Assembly (NCBI RefSeq): GCF_036543075.1
Contig: NZ_JAZHPF010000005.1
Location: forward strand, 1-15,000
DNA length: 15,000 nt
Source: Deinococcus sp. YIM 134068
Lineage (GTDB): Bacteria > Deinococcota > Deinococci > Deinococcales > Deinococcaceae
Direction: 5' to 3'
Shown: piece by piece, positions 1 through 9,502 of the stretch
How positions within the stretch are numbered: position 1 is the first letter of the stretch
How the letters are laid out: every line of letters begins with the position of its first letter
Position numbers and translations under genes: made by a program
The notes under the pieces: generated by a model
Database searches by the model: none
What the model was told of the DNA's origin: nothing
What the model saw: the letters and a program-made list of their open reading frames with translations, nothing else

Positions 1-38
1 GTCTGGAGCTGAGCCAGGACAGCCTGGTAGAGTCGAGG

Positions 39-102
39 AGCGTCCCCGGCGGCATTTTCAGTTGTCACAAACAGAAAGTGTCCCCTACCGGGGACGCTTT
101 CT
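39..102 (+). other. Nested hairpins at the 5' side of the endonuclease remnant
   Basis: Bases 73-102 form a 13-bp stem with loop TACC: AGAAAG, T, GTCCCC at 73-85 pair with GGGGAC, G, CTTTCT at 90-102, with one T.G pair. In addition AGCGTCCCCGG at 39-49 is the exact reverse complement of CCGGGGACGCT at 88-98, so an alternative fold competes with the first. This resembles a terminator or attenuator, or the scar of a small palindromic repeat. There is no clean T-run after the stem, and function is not established. Confidence 0.5.
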
Positions 103-171
103 CATACTTTCTGTCAGGCGGTCAGGTTTGGTCTGACACACCTGCCGCAGAACACGTTTTTTACCCGTCCG

Positions 172-846
172 GTGGGACGTGTTCGCCTGTTTGAGAAGAT
201 CGTGGGTGAGTACCCCCGTATCGCCAGCAGGCAGGAAAACGGTGGGGCGGTATTTCAGGCCATCGCCTTTGGGTACGTGGTCGCGCAGTACCCGCATCTT
301 GACGTGATCGCAGATAAGGTGCGGACAGGCTCGGCGCGGCAGAGGCGCTTCGGTGATGTTGACGGGTATATGGGCCTCGACCTGGAACTTTCTGTTGAGG
401 TGAAGGACCTGGAGATTACCACTGCCAACCTCGGCAGACAGCTGGGCAGCTTCGTTGAAGCTCTGGAAGGATTGGAAACCATCGCCACCGCGTTCGTACG
501 CGCCATCACCGATGATGCCTGTGCCGATCTTGAGGGCCGGGGCATTCGGGTGCTGACCCAGGATCAGTTGCTGCGCGAGGTAGCAGGCTGGGACTGGCAC
601 AAGCAAAACCGTGCTGTCCTGGGATTGCTGCACCAACTGGCGCATGTTGAGCAAACCACCCACGGTGTGCAGCGCCTCCTATCCTTCATCGCGCAGCATG
701 ATGACCAATACGACGCGCTGGCCTACTCCACCCCCGACGCGGACGAGGCCACAGGGGTCAGTCCGCAGCCTGAAGGGGGTTGGGCTGCTCCTCGTCAGGA
801 AGCGCCAGGAAGTCCCTTGCCTGCACAGCAGCCAGAGCCGGAATAG
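172..846 (+). CDS. Type II restriction endonuclease, C-terminal part (SacI-like; likely frameshifted or truncated)
   Basis: This looks like the cleavage half of a restriction enzyme. A PD-(D/E)XK-like core is visible: acidic residues D64 and D70 precede the strand with E76-V77-K78 (ELSVEVKD), followed by a helical C-terminal half containing WDWHKQNRA. From memory it resembles the SacI-family endonucleases; that assignment is not verified. The GTG at 172 is only the first usable start: the same frame is open from 31 without ATG, GTG or TTG. A plausible upstream segment (SYFLSGG...[10 protein letters not shown]) is readable in the +2-shifted frame from the window edge to a T6 run at 157-162. 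Removing one T would join it to [12 protein letters not shown]. So the gene may be a frameshifted pseudogene, or truncated at a rearrangement. Its last 89 bases overlap the methyltransferase gene tail to tail, and the proline/glutamine-rich C-terminus there may not be essential. No promoter was seen. Confidence 0.55.
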   Translation: MGRVRLFEKIVGEYPRIASRQENGGAVFQAIAFGYVVAQYPHLDVIADKVRTGSARQRRFGDVDGYMGLDLELSVEVKDLEITTANLGRQLGSFVEALEGLETIATAFVRAITDDACADLEGRGIRVLTQDQLLREVAGWDWHKQNRAVLGLLHQLAHVEQTTHGVQRLLSFIAQHDDQYDALAYSTPDADEATGVSPQPEGGWAAPRQEAPGSPLPAQQPEPE

Positions 847-1672
847 CCTGCACAGCCACTCCGTAGAAGTGCTCATCAAGCTCGACGCCCACAGCATCGA
901 AGCCCTGTGAATGCGCCGCCGCGACTGTTGCCCCCGACCCCATGAAGGGGTCAAGGATGACTCCGTGGCCCATCGGCAGCAACAGGCGGGCGAGCGGTCG
1001 GAGCAATGACTGCGGCTTGATGGTGGGATGGTCGGCTATGTCCCGCTCGGCCTTCGGGGTCTTCTCCGACTGAAGTACGTCCACAAAAGGCTTTTCCCGG
1101 TTGATCCGCCGCAGCGCTCCTGTTCCCCAACGTGCCAGATTGTCAGACACTCGCAGCTTCCCCGCCAGCGGCTTTCTGAACAGCAGCCACGGCTCGTGAG
1201 CACCACGCAGCGTGACCGCGACATCGGGGTACTGCTCCTCAGCGCCCTTCGGACGGTCACCGCCCCGAAAAGGGCGGTACAGGCGGAGGATTTGTCCCCG
1301 GTACTCGAAGCCAGCATCTTCCAGCGCAGTCTGGACACGTGACGACAGCAAGACGTTGGTCGCCACGAGGACATGCGACCCAGGGACAAGGGTAGGGTTG
1401 AGAACCTGTCCCCAGTCGCGGAAGTACTGATAGACCTGCCGCTTCTGTTCGGTGGTGAGGACGGTGAAGCGCGGCTGTGGACGGCGAACACTGCCACCAA
1501 TCTCCATCGGGATGCGCCAGATGCCACCCACCCCATGACGCATTTTTTCAATTTCCGTCGGGCTGAAATCGACCACGCTGTATGGGGGGTCAGTCAGCAC
1601 AGCGTGAAATGAGTGTTCGGGCTGTGCCGCCAGCCATTCGAAGCAGTTGGCAAGATGTGTGGTGTACGTCAT
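758..1672 (-). CDS. DNA methyltransferase (N4-cytosine/N6-adenine type) of a type II R-M system
   Basis: A 304-residue amino-methyltransferase that would protect host DNA by methylating an exocyclic amino group with SAM. The catalytic motif IV TDPPY is at residues 27-31. The SAM-binding motif I DPFMGSG lies near the C-terminus (FMGSG at 243-247), preceded by HPTIKP. This order (motif IV before motif I) is the beta-class arrangement of the N6_N4_Mtase family. The start at 1672 is chosen over the longer 1705 because ATGA overlaps the stop of the upstream gene and a GGAGAAGG ribosome site lies just before it; the extra 11 residues of the longer form fall inside the upstream gene. The length is normal and the key motifs are intact, so it is probably active even though its partner endonuclease looks damaged. 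The recognition sequence cannot be read from the protein. Confidence 0.93.
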   Translation of the reverse strand: MTYTTHLANCFEWLAAQPEHSFHAVLTDPPYSVVDFSPTEIEKMRHGVGGIWRIPMEIGGSVRRPQPRFTVLTTEQKRQVYQYFRDWGQVLNPTLVPGSHVLVATNVLLSSRVQTALEDAGFEYRGQILRLYRPFRGGDRPKGAEEQYPDVAVTLRGAHEPWLLFRKPLAGKLRVSDNLARWGTGALRRINREKPFVDVLQSEKTPKAERDIADHPTIKPQSLLRPLARLLLPMGHGVILDPFMGSGATVAAAHSQGFDAVGVELDEHFYGVAVQAIPALAAVQARDFLALPDEEQPNPLQAAD

Positions 1673-1884
1673 TCCTTCTCCAGTTCCACCATGAACTTCT
1701 GCCATACCTCTTTATCCCGCAACAACCGAACGAGGACGGGCAATGTGTCCTGTAGGGTCAAGTCAGGATGTGTCTCCTGTGCTCTGAACAGGTGCTGCTG
1801 AAACTCGCGGTGGACCTCAAGCGTTACCCGTCCGCCCAACATTCTGATGCGCTTGGCCGGAGTCACTGAATCGCCCTTGCTCAT
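1669..1884 (-). CDS. Small ribbon-helix-helix-like protein, putative R-M regulator
   Basis: A 71-residue protein (72 if the preceding ATG at 1887 is used). I do not recognise a named family. The pattern fits a ribbon-helix-helix DNA-binding fold: a basic N-terminus (PAKRIRMLGG), one strand (RVTLEV), helix HREFQQHLFRAQ, then a second helix LQDTLPVLVRLLRD. It overlaps the methyltransferase by ATGA, so the two are translationally coupled. The start at 1884 is preferred because it lies 7 bases after the -10 hexamer, matching the leaderless spacing of other genes here. By position it could do the job of a controller protein of an R-M system, although classic controllers are helix-turn-helix proteins. 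Palindromes over its own promoter suggest autorepression. The function is inferred from context. Confidence 0.65.
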   Translation of the reverse strand: MSKGDSVTPAKRIRMLGGRVTLEVHREFQQHLFRAQETHPDLTLQDTLPVLVRLLRDKEVWQKFMVELEKE

Positions 1885-1891
1885 CATCCCT

Positions 1892-1922
1892 TGTATACAG
1901 ATTTACCCGTAGACAAGTCTAC
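1892..1922 (-). promoter_or_regulatory. Promoter with two palindromic operator candidates, R-M operon
   Basis: On the minus strand a -35-like TAGACT (1921-1916) and a -10-like TATACA (1897-1892) are 18 bases apart. The -35 lies inside the palindrome GTAGAC-AA-GTCTAC (1909-1922) and the -10 inside TGTATACA (1892-1899). The palindrome centres are 20 bp apart, about two helical turns, so a protein bound at both would cover the promoter. No binding data exist here; this is read from symmetry and spacing. Confidence 0.55.
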
Positions 1923-2002
1923 TTCCCCTTGTCCCTGCGTAGGTGAGGTGAGGTCAGCGCCCTTCCTCCTCATCCAAGCTACGCGCCACAGGTCACAAGC
2001 CT

Positions 2003-2008
2003 TATCCT
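2003..2008 (+). promoter_or_regulatory. -10 element TATCCT, leaderless start of the Rrf2 gene
   Basis: TATCCT ends 6 bases before the ATG at 2015, separated only by C6, and there is no purine-rich ribosome site. This is the Deinococcus-type leaderless arrangement and supports the chosen start. A clear -35 is not visible. Confidence 0.65.
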
Positions 2009-2014
2009 CCCCCC

Positions 2015-2482
2015 ATGCGCCTCTCGGCCACCGACGTATACGCCTTTCAGGCGCTGGGCTTCCTGGGGATGCAGGATCCCGCCCGCTGGGTCGCCAGCGA
2101 GGAGATCAGCGACGCGACCGGCGTCCACCGCCCGTACCTCGTGCGGATTCTGGCGGCACTAACGGCCAAAGGCATCGTCAAGAGCAAGAAGGGCATCGGC
2201 GGCGGCTACGCGCTGGCCCGCAAGCCCCACCTCATCTCCCTGTGCGAGGTCGTCCGGGCGATTGACGGCCCCGTCGCTCCCCTCTCGTGCATCAGCCTCA
2301 ACTGGCATGAGCCGTGCGTGGAGGAGAACCGCTGCCATGCCCGCGCCACCGTCTACACCCGGATGCGCGACGCCATGCTCGCCGTGCTGCAGGAGTTCAG
2401 CGTGCAGGACCTCGTGACCGACGCGCGCCAGGGCGTGAGCTACGGGCATTGTCTGGGGCACCTACTCAAGCCGAATGCGTAG
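2015..2482 (+). CDS. Rrf2-family transcriptional regulator with putative Fe-S cysteines
   Basis: A 155-residue Rrf2-family winged-helix repressor or activator (the family includes IscR, NsrR, RsrR and CymR). The N-terminal [14 protein letters not shown], the recognition region around [19 protein letters not shown] and the wing [11 protein letters not shown] are typical. C92, C101 and C107 (spacing C-x8-C-x5-C) sit where IscR and NsrR carry their cluster ligands, with a first loop three residues longer than in E. coli IscR (C92, C98, C104). So an iron-sulfur, redox- or NO-sensing role is likely but not proven. It is a single gene, divergent from the R-M operon, with a leaderless start. The next gene downstream is a bacilliredoxin-type protein with its own promoter, which makes a thiol or redox regulon an attractive but unproven idea. 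Targets are unknown. Confidence 0.93.
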   Translation: MRLSATDVYAFQALGFLGMQDPARWVASEEISDATGVHRPYLVRILAALTAKGIVKSKKGIGGGYALARKPHLISLCEVVRAIDGPVAPLSCISLNWHEPCVEENRCHARATVYTRMRDAMLAVLQEFSVQDLVTDARQGVSYGHCLGHLLKPNA

Positions 2483-2488
2483 GAGCGG

Positions 2489-2604
2489 CCAGCGACCAGC
2501 TTCCAGCCGCCAGCACAATATGGACACGCCTGCCTTTGCTCTGGCTTCCTCGACAGGCGTTGGAAGATCGGGCCTCCTGCTGGTCGCTGGCTACTGGCTG
2601 CTGG
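2489..2604. repeat. Heptamer-built imperfect palindrome between the Rrf2 and bacilliredoxin genes
   Basis: Left arm 2489-2516 has four 7-base units beginning CCAGC (CCAGCGA, CCAGCTT, CCAGCCG, CCAGCAC). Right arm 2577-2604 has four units ending in CTGG (CTGCTGG, TCGCTGG, CTACTGG, CTGCTGG), which is the inverted form. Inside, ACGCCTG (2526-2532) pairs with CAGGCGT (2554-2560). The whole could fold into a long stem. It fills most of the 178-base intergenic gap and may act as a transcript end or an mRNA-stabilising structure; there is no T-run. Confidence 0.7.
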
Positions 2605-2648
2605 CCGCCCCATGTGTTCCGCCTCACTTCATTTTCTAAAGCGGGGCG

Positions 2649-2654
2649 TATGCT
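2649..2654 (+). promoter_or_regulatory. -10 element TATGCT, leaderless start of the bacilliredoxin fusion gene
   Basis: TATGCT is followed by six bases (GGGGGC) and then the ATG at 2661. No ribosome site is present between hexamer and start. A clear -35 is not visible. Confidence 0.65.
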
Positions 2655-2660
2655 GGGGGC

Positions 2661-3311
2661 ATGACGCAGACGACGCAGCAGACGGAGCAACAGCAGGTGC
2701 TCGTGCCCCTGACGACCCCCGAAGAGGTGGAGAGCTTTCTGACGGAGTACCCGCTGGCGGCGGTTTTCAAGGCGGGGACCTGCCACAAGACGATGCAGGG
2801 CTTCGGGGTGCTGGAGACGTTCCTGCAAAAGCACGAGCTGCCCGTGGGCTTCATCCGCGTGGTGGACTGGCGGCCCGCGAGCAACCACGTGGCCGAGCGC
2901 ACCGGCATTCAGCACCACAGCCCGCAGTTCATCCTGTTCCAGAACGGCGAGGCGCAGTTCGAGGTGAACAACTGGGACATCACCCAGCAGGCCCTCGCGC
3001 CCGTCTTCGAGGCGCAGGTGCCCCGACGTAGCGGCGAGGGTGCGGTGGCGACCGACGACAACGTGGAGCCGTACCGCCGCCTGATGCGCGCCTTCCTGAG
3101 CGGCGAGCTGAGCGAGTGGGCCTTTCAGGACCAGTACGTGACCCTCTTCCGGGACGACGCCTCGCTCCGCAGCCAGCGCGAGTTCGAGGCCCTCTCCCGC
3201 CTCTTCGGCGATCCCGACGCCTATCACGGCGGCCTGCACCAGCTCGGCACCCCCCAGGAGCGCGGCGACCTGCGTGCCCGCGTTCAGGACCTGCTGACCG
3301 AACTCGGCTGA
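2661..3311 (+). CDS. YtxJ/BrxC-type monothiol bacilliredoxin fused to a colicin-immunity-like domain
   Basis: A 216-residue cytosolic protein. Residues about 13-115 look like the YtxJ family (DUF2847), thioredoxin-fold proteins renamed BrxC in Bacillus that reduce bacillithiol mixed disulfides. The motif AGTCHKTM carries a single active-site Cys41 after a strand (AAVFKAG). The [14 protein letters not shown] stretch is the usual thioredoxin-fold cis-Pro and strand region. Residues about 135-216 ([25 protein letters not shown], then [10 protein letters not shown]) resemble the self-protective colicin-like immunity family; this second assignment is from pattern memory and is weaker. Family members are normally about 110 residues, so the C-terminal half is an extra domain. 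The gene stands alone with a leaderless promoter before it and a terminator after it. Deinococcus is known to make bacillithiol, which fits. The function of the fused domain is unknown. Confidence 0.85.
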   Translation: MTQTTQQTEQQQVLVPLTTPEEVESFLTEYPLAAVFKAGTCHKTMQGFGVLETFLQKHELPVGFIRVVDWRPASNHVAERTGIQHHSPQFILFQNGEAQFEVNNWDITQQALAPVFEAQVPRRSGEGAVATDDNVEPYRRLMRAFLSGELSEWAFQDQYVTLFRDDASLRSQREFEALSRLFGDPDAYHGGLHQLGTPQERGDLRARVQDLLTELG

Positions 3312-3329
3312 ACTCCACCCCTTCCCCCG

Positions 3330-3362
3330 AACCTGCCCAGCTCCACGCTGCGGCAGGTTTTT
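3330..3362 (+). terminator. Rho-independent terminator after the bacilliredoxin fusion gene
   Basis: AACCTGCC at 3330-3337 pairs perfectly with GGCAGGTT at 3352-3359, with a 14-base loop, and the stem runs into five Ts (3358-3362). It starts 19 bases after the stop codon. Confidence 0.85.
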
Positions 3363-3400
3363 CGTGCTTTGGGGAAGAGTCAACTCCGTCAGCCCCCCCT

Positions 3401-3435
3401 CTGGCGACTGGCTACTGGCGACTGGCGACTGGCAA
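3401..3435 (+). repeat. Heptamer tandem array (CTGGCGA)x5
   Basis: Five consecutive 7-base units: CTGGCGA, CTGGCTA, CTGGCGA, CTGGCGA, CTGGCAA. It lies in the 266-base gap between the terminator and the signalling operon. The rest of that gap (3436-3577) is GC-rich and shows a TAAG direct repeat near 3459-3474 but no promoter I can call. The array belongs to the same family as those at 2489, 2577, 9514 and 10214. Confidence 0.8.
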
Positions 3436-3577
3436 CTCTCCCGGCACCCCCACCCCTGTAAGCGGCCCGTAAGAGCCGGTGCGGTCTGATGGACGGGTCC
3501 ACCCCCCAGACCGTGAAGTTCCGGTGACGGACCACGGCCTGCTCCCTCCCCCCTCCCCTGCCTCACGGAAGACCCCC

Positions 3578-4414
3578 ATGCCCACCGCGCCCACCCTCCC
3601 GACTCCGCCCGTCCCGCCGCTCGACCTCCCCCTCGATCAGGCCGTCTATGCACGGCTGCACACCGACCATTACCCGTGGACGGAGGTGACGCTGGACCTC
3701 ACCGTGCGGCAATCGCAGGGGCTGAGCGGCGTGTTCGAGGCGCAGCAGGGGACGAAGTGGGCACGCTTCGTCTGGGTGCGGGGCAGCCTGCGCGGCGGCT
3801 TCACGGCGGCGGGCGACCTCGCCTGGGGAGCCATGACGGCGGCCCTGCCCCGCGCGCGGGTGACGCTCGCAGCGCTTGGTCCCGCCGTCGCCGAACTCGT
3901 CTGGGTATGCCGCCACCTCAAGCCGCAGGACGCGGGCACCTGGCCGGACGCGCGGGGCGTGCTGGAGGACGGCGTGTTCTCCGGCGTCCTGCTGGCGGGC
4001 GGGGCCTGCTCCTTCTGGGAGGGGGGTCGTCCGCTGGGCGGCTCCCTGCCCCCGACGGGTGCCCCGTGCCACACCCTCGCCGCGCCCGGCACCGAGGAGG
4101 CGGGACTCCTCGCCTTCTGGACGGAGGTCATCGCCGCCACGCACGCCCACACCCCCCTCGACGAGGCCTGGCGGGCGGTCAGCGTGCGCCTCGCTGGGGC
4201 GCATCCCTGCCTCGACCCCTTCGCGCGGGAGGTCGGGGTGCAGGGCGGGCGCTTGCGCGTCGAGCCGGGGGTCAGCGCCGCCGAGTTGCGGCCCGCGCTC
4301 CTCGCCGCCTTCCAGGGAACGCTGGCGCGGCTGGGGGTCGGCGTCGCCGACCTGCCCCTCGCAGAGCTGCGGGCGAGGCCGGGCTGGGCCGCCGCCGGGC
4401 TGGAGGGCGCATGA
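3578..4414 (+). CDS. Hypothetical protein, DUF4388-like, first gene of a signalling operon
   Basis: 278 residues, no signal peptide or membrane segment. I do not recognise a named family with certainty. Two regions share a pattern reminiscent of DUF4388 (PATAN) domains, which are short beta-rich modules with a G-x-(V/F)...F.....G...GG layout: [11 protein letters not shown]...[11 protein letters not shown], and [28 protein letters not shown]4388 proteins occur in two-component, pilus and gliding regulators. The ATG at 3578 is chosen because GGAAGA lies 5 bases upstream and the protein begins a proline-rich [11 protein letters not shown] linker; an in-frame start at 3479 would add only low-complexity sequence. 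It overlaps the next gene by ATGA, so they are co-translated. The role is inferred from the HAMP-protein operon. Confidence 0.8.
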   Translation: MPTAPTLPTPPVPPLDLPLDQAVYARLHTDHYPWTEVTLDLTVRQSQGLSGVFEAQQGTKWARFVWVRGSLRGGFTAAGDLAWGAMTAALPRARVTLAALGPAVAELVWVCRHLKPQDAGTWPDARGVLEDGVFSGVLLAGGACSFWEGGRPLGGSLPPTGAPCHTLAAPGTEEAGLLAFWTEVIAATHAHTPLDEAWRAVSVRLAGAHPCLDPFAREVGVQGGRLRVEPGVSAAELRPALLAAFQGTLARLGVGVADLPLAELRARPGWAAAGLEGA

Positions 4415-4833
4415 CCGCCCCCACCCTCGGCACCGTCCCCACGTGGCCGCCCGGTCTGCGCGAAGAGACGCCTCTGCCCTTCGCCCTGTGGCGCGTGCTG
4501 CACCACGTGGACGGCGTGCGGGGCGTGATGGAGGTGGCCCGGCGGGCCGGCGTCACGGTGCCCGACGTGGTGGAGGCGGTCGCGCAGGCGGCCCGCTGGG
4601 CGGGCCGGGCCTCGCAGCGCGGCCAGCCCGTGACGGAGGCCTCCGCCCGCGTGGTGACGGCCTGCGTCACGGCGATCCTCGGCCCGATGGGGTCGTTCGT
4701 GGTGGAGGACGCCCTTGACGACCTCGGGGACGGCGCGACGCTGGGTGCCCTGCTCTCGGCGGTCGCCGCACAACTCAGCGAGGCGCAGGTCCAGGCGTTC
4801 GTGCGCCACCTGCGCGAGCGGGGCATCGCGTGA
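4411..4833 (+). CDS. Small winged-helix-like plus helical-domain protein, second gene of the signalling operon
   Basis: 140 residues, cytosolic. Residues about 22-65 ([20 protein letters not shown]...[14 protein letters not shown]) match the small winged-helix pattern often attached to DUF4388 domains (a 'iDG.rsv.eiA' stretch followed by an 'ev...l..L' helix). Residues about 78-140 ([21 protein letters not shown]...) resemble DUF8082, a short helical domain with a conserved GPM/GPI turn found at the C-terminus of several bacterial kinases and regulators. Both are assignments by pattern. The start ATG overlaps the upstream stop (ATGA), and a 91-base gap separates it from the HAMP gene. It is probably an adaptor or regulator working with its neighbours. 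No catalytic residues are visible. Confidence 0.82.
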   Translation: MTAPTLGTVPTWPPGLREETPLPFALWRVLHHVDGVRGVMEVARRAGVTVPDVVEAVAQAARWAGRASQRGQPVTEASARVVTACVTAILGPMGSFVVEDALDDLGDGATLGALLSAVAAQLSEAQVQAFVRHLRERGIA

Positions 4834-4924
4834 ACAGCCTCCCGTCCCACTCCACCCCTCACCGCCCACCCCACCGCACTCCCTCCCACAGCTCGCCCGG
4901 CGTCACGGGCAGGAAAGGCAACCC

Positions 4925-6523
<1,599 letters not shown>

Positions 6524-6550
6524 TCCCACCCTCCCCCTCCCCGCGCTCCC

Positions 6551-6580
6551 AGGGCATCCGGCCACATCGTCGGGTGCCCT
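6551..6580. terminator. Hairpin between the convergent HAMP and TPR-like genes
   Basis: AGGGCATCCG (6551-6560) pairs with CGGGTGCCCT (6571-6580), 10 bp with one T.G pair and a 10-base loop, 28 bases after the HAMP stop. There is no T-run on either side, so it is a weak or structure-only terminator. The rest of the gap to 6664 shows nothing else. Confidence 0.5.
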
Positions 6581-6664
6581 GTCGCCGTGTCAGGCCCCTC
6601 TCACAGCGGTGGCCCATGAGTTGAAGGGGGTGCTTTCCCCCCAGGGCGGAACGGAGGACCGTGC

Positions 6665-7648
6665 TCAGGGACCGGACGACTCCTCCGCCAGCCGGAACGC
6701 CTCCCGCAATCCCGCCTCCGCCGCCTCCCGCGCGACGGCGGGCGCGTACCCGAGGGCGAGGACGGCCTGATAGGTGCGCCGGGCGAGGTCACGGTCGCCC
6801 TGCGCGTCGCGGACCTGCCCCAGCCGCGCGAGGACGAGGCCGGGGAGGCTGCGGGGCAGGTCGTCGGTGAGGGCGTGGGCGGCCCGTTCCAGCAGGGCGC
6901 GGGCGCTTTCCAGGTCCCCGAAGGCGAGGTGGAGGCTCGCGGCGGCGGCGTCCAGTTCCGCCCTCGGGGTAATGGGGTCGCCCTCCTCGCGGGCCAGCGC
7001 CTCCAGCAGCGCCGCCGGGTCGTCGTCCTCCCGCAGTTGCCACGCCCGGTCGGCGAGGGCGCGCAGGCGGCTGACCTCGCCGGGGGTGAAGATGCTCAGG
7101 TCGGGCAGACGCGCGTTCGGCAGTCGCTCCAGCAGGTCGGGCAGATCGTCCAGCGGGGCGAGGACAACTCCCGTCTCCCCGGTCAGCGCGGCGGTCAGCG
7201 TGTCCAGCCGCCGCTCCCGCCAGCGGGTGCCCGGTCCCTCGTCGAGGGCGGTGCGGAGGGCCGCGTGGTAGGTCCGGGCGGCGTCCAGAACCTCGGCGCT
7301 CAGGGCGCGGGAGGGGGTCAGCGGGGCCGTGACCACCGCCGCGAACTCGCGCTCCGCCGCCGAGGCCGCCCGCAACCGCTCGCGGCCCTGGGGGTACTGC
7401 CCGAGGAAGGACACGAGCTGGTCGTGCTCGGCGTCGGCCTGACCGGGCACCTCGCCCGTCTCCACCTCCCGCACCCAAATACGGGCGGCGGGCAGGGCGT
7501 CACGCAGGGGATGGTCGGGGTCGGGGCCAGTCGCCCAGATGACCTCGGATGCGCGCAGGAAACGCAGGAGTTCCACCACCGTCCCCGCGTTGTACTGGGG
7601 GTGCAGCCGCAGCAGGTCGCCGAGGTCGGGCAGGAGGGTCAGGGTCAC
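6665..7648 (-). CDS. TPR-like helical-repeat protein of unknown function
   Basis: 327 residues, cytosolic, not recognised by name. The first ~200 residues have a hydrophobic start ([18 protein letters not shown]) and a stretch [19 protein letters not shown] with a Rossmann-like look, without a motif I can assign. Residues about 235-325 form helical pairs typical of tetratricopeptide repeats: [20 protein letters not shown], then [20 protein letters not shown] followed by [10 protein letters not shown]. TPRs usually bind protein partners. The start is the GTG at 7648, which overlaps the stop of the PH-domain gene (GTGA), so translation is coupled and the two proteins probably work together. It converges with the HAMP gene. 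It may be a Deinococcus-lineage protein. Confidence 0.8.
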   Translation of the reverse strand: MTLTLLPDLGDLLRLHPQYNAGTVVELLRFLRASEVIWATGPDPDHPLRDALPAARIWVREVETGEVPGQADAEHDQLVSFLGQYPQGRERLRAASAAEREFAAVVTAPLTPSRALSAEVLDAARTYHAALRTALDEGPGTRWRERRLDTLTAALTGETGVVLAPLDDLPDLLERLPNARLPDLSIFTPGEVSRLRALADRAWQLREDDDPAALLEALAREEGDPITPRAELDAAAASLHLAFGDLESARALLERAAHALTDDLPRSLPGLVLARLGQVRDAQGDRDLARRTYQAVLALGYAPAVAREAAEAGLREAFRLAEESSGP

Positions 7649-8151
7649 GCCGTCACCGTGACGCCGCGTTCCGCCAGCGACCGCAGGAAGGCGTCCGGGT
7701 CGGCGGGGGTGAGGAAGAAGGCCGTGCCCCCGCGCTCCACGACCACGCCTTCCGCACTCCGGCTCGCCGCCGCCTGAACTCGTGAGACGGTATCCGGCCC
7801 GAAGGTGAAATGTCCGGTGAGATAACCGGGCAGACCCGTGCCAAAGGTCCGAATCCCCAGCCGTCCCGCCGAGCGCCGCGCCGTGATCTGCGTGTAGGGA
7901 AGGACAGTGCGGCCTGTCAGGCGGGTAATGATGAGGGCGTTCGACTCCAGTGTATAGGCGAGGCGGCGCGGTGCGAGTTGAAACCATACGGCCAATCCGG
8001 CGGCCAGGGCCAGCAGCGGCCAGCGCGGCGGAGGTTCCTCCCAGCTCACTGGCACGAGGGCGGCTGCCAAGAGGACCAGCAGCGCACCCCACATCAGCAG
8101 CCGCAAGGCCGGCGAGGACTCCGCCCGCGCGACTGGCACAACTTCGCTCAT
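7645..8151 (-). CDS. Membrane-anchored bacterial PH-domain protein
   Basis: 168 residues. Two hydrophobic segments (about 18-37 and 44-59, a hairpin) are followed by a cytosolic domain of about 100 residues that fits the bacterial PH-domain family (bPH_5-type): [41 protein letters not shown], and the closing [13 protein letters not shown]. Such proteins are common membrane proteins of unknown biochemical role. The start at 8151 is chosen because TACACT lies 7 bases upstream and the sequence beyond is repeat-derived; a longer form reaching upstream would read through an intergenic repeat. It is the first gene of an operon with the TPR-like gene and is divergent from the ABC permease. Confidence 0.87.
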   Translation of the reverse strand: MSEVVPVARAESSPALRLLMWGALLVLLAAALVPVSWEEPPPRWPLLALAAGLAVWFQLAPRRLAYTLESNALIITRLTGRTVLPYTQITARRSAGRLGIRTFGTGLPGYLTGHFTFGPDTVSRVQAAASRSAEGVVVERGGTAFFLTPADPDAFLRSLAERGVTVTA

Positions 8152-8158
8152 GGGAGGC

Positions 8159-8164
8159 AGTGTA
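8159..8164 (-). promoter_or_regulatory. -10 element TACACT, leaderless start of the PH-domain gene
   Basis: On the minus strand TACACT (8164-8159) is followed by GCCTCCC, 7 bases, then ATG at 8151. It drives the PH/TPR operon away from the ABC transporter operon. Confidence 0.65.
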
Positions 8165-8189
8165 GCGGGGGCAGATGGGAGGCGTGGAA

Positions 8190-8276
8190 AGGTTCTTCCC
8201 GTCCCACAACTGGGCAAGCGTCGCTTGCCACCCCCCACCCGGCCTCTCCCGCAAGGGGGGAGGAGCAAACTCCTCC
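8190..8276 (+). repeat. Core fragment of the MITE-like repeat (copy 3)
   Basis: It has the same layout as the core of the copy at 10828. CCGTCCC is followed by a perfect hairpin GGCAAGCG-T-CGCTTGCC (8213-8229), then a C-rich run, then CCTCTCCCGCAAGG. A further stem GGAGGAG-CAAA-CTCCTCC covers 8259-8276. The terminal inverted repeats ACGCC.GATGTG are not found around it, so it is partial or decayed. It occupies most of the gap between the divergent PH and permease promoters. Confidence 0.65.
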
Positions 8277-8328
8277 GTCGCCATCCCCAACCGCAACCGT
8301 TCCCGCCGTCCTCCCCTCCCCAACGGCG

Positions 8329-8334
8329 TAGCCT
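8329..8334 (+). promoter_or_regulatory. -10 element TAGCCT, leaderless start of the ABC permease gene
   Basis: TAGCCT is followed by 7 bases (GGGGCGC) and the GTG at 8342. This decides the permease start; no ribosome site is present. Confidence 0.65.
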
Positions 8335-8341
8335 GGGGCGC

Positions 8342-9498
<1,157 letters not shown>

Positions 9499-9502
<4 letters not shown>

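Noticed and set aside
85..663. Minus-strand open frame opposite the endonuclease
   Set aside because: It mirrors the plus-strand frame that carries the endonuclease core motif. No domain or ribosome site supports it.
1028..1801. Plus-strand frames opposite the methyltransferase and RHH-like genes
   Set aside because: Antisense to a protein with intact DPPY and FMGSG motifs, and no supporting features.
3401..3435. Possible CRISPR array
   Set aside because: Repeat units are 7 bases and contiguous, with no spacers and no cas genes in the window.
2466..3653. Long minus-strand open frame across the bacilliredoxin gene
   Set aside because: It runs antisense to a clear gene, its terminator and a heptamer array; its composition (Gly/Ala/His/Arg-rich) is that of a GC-rich shadow.
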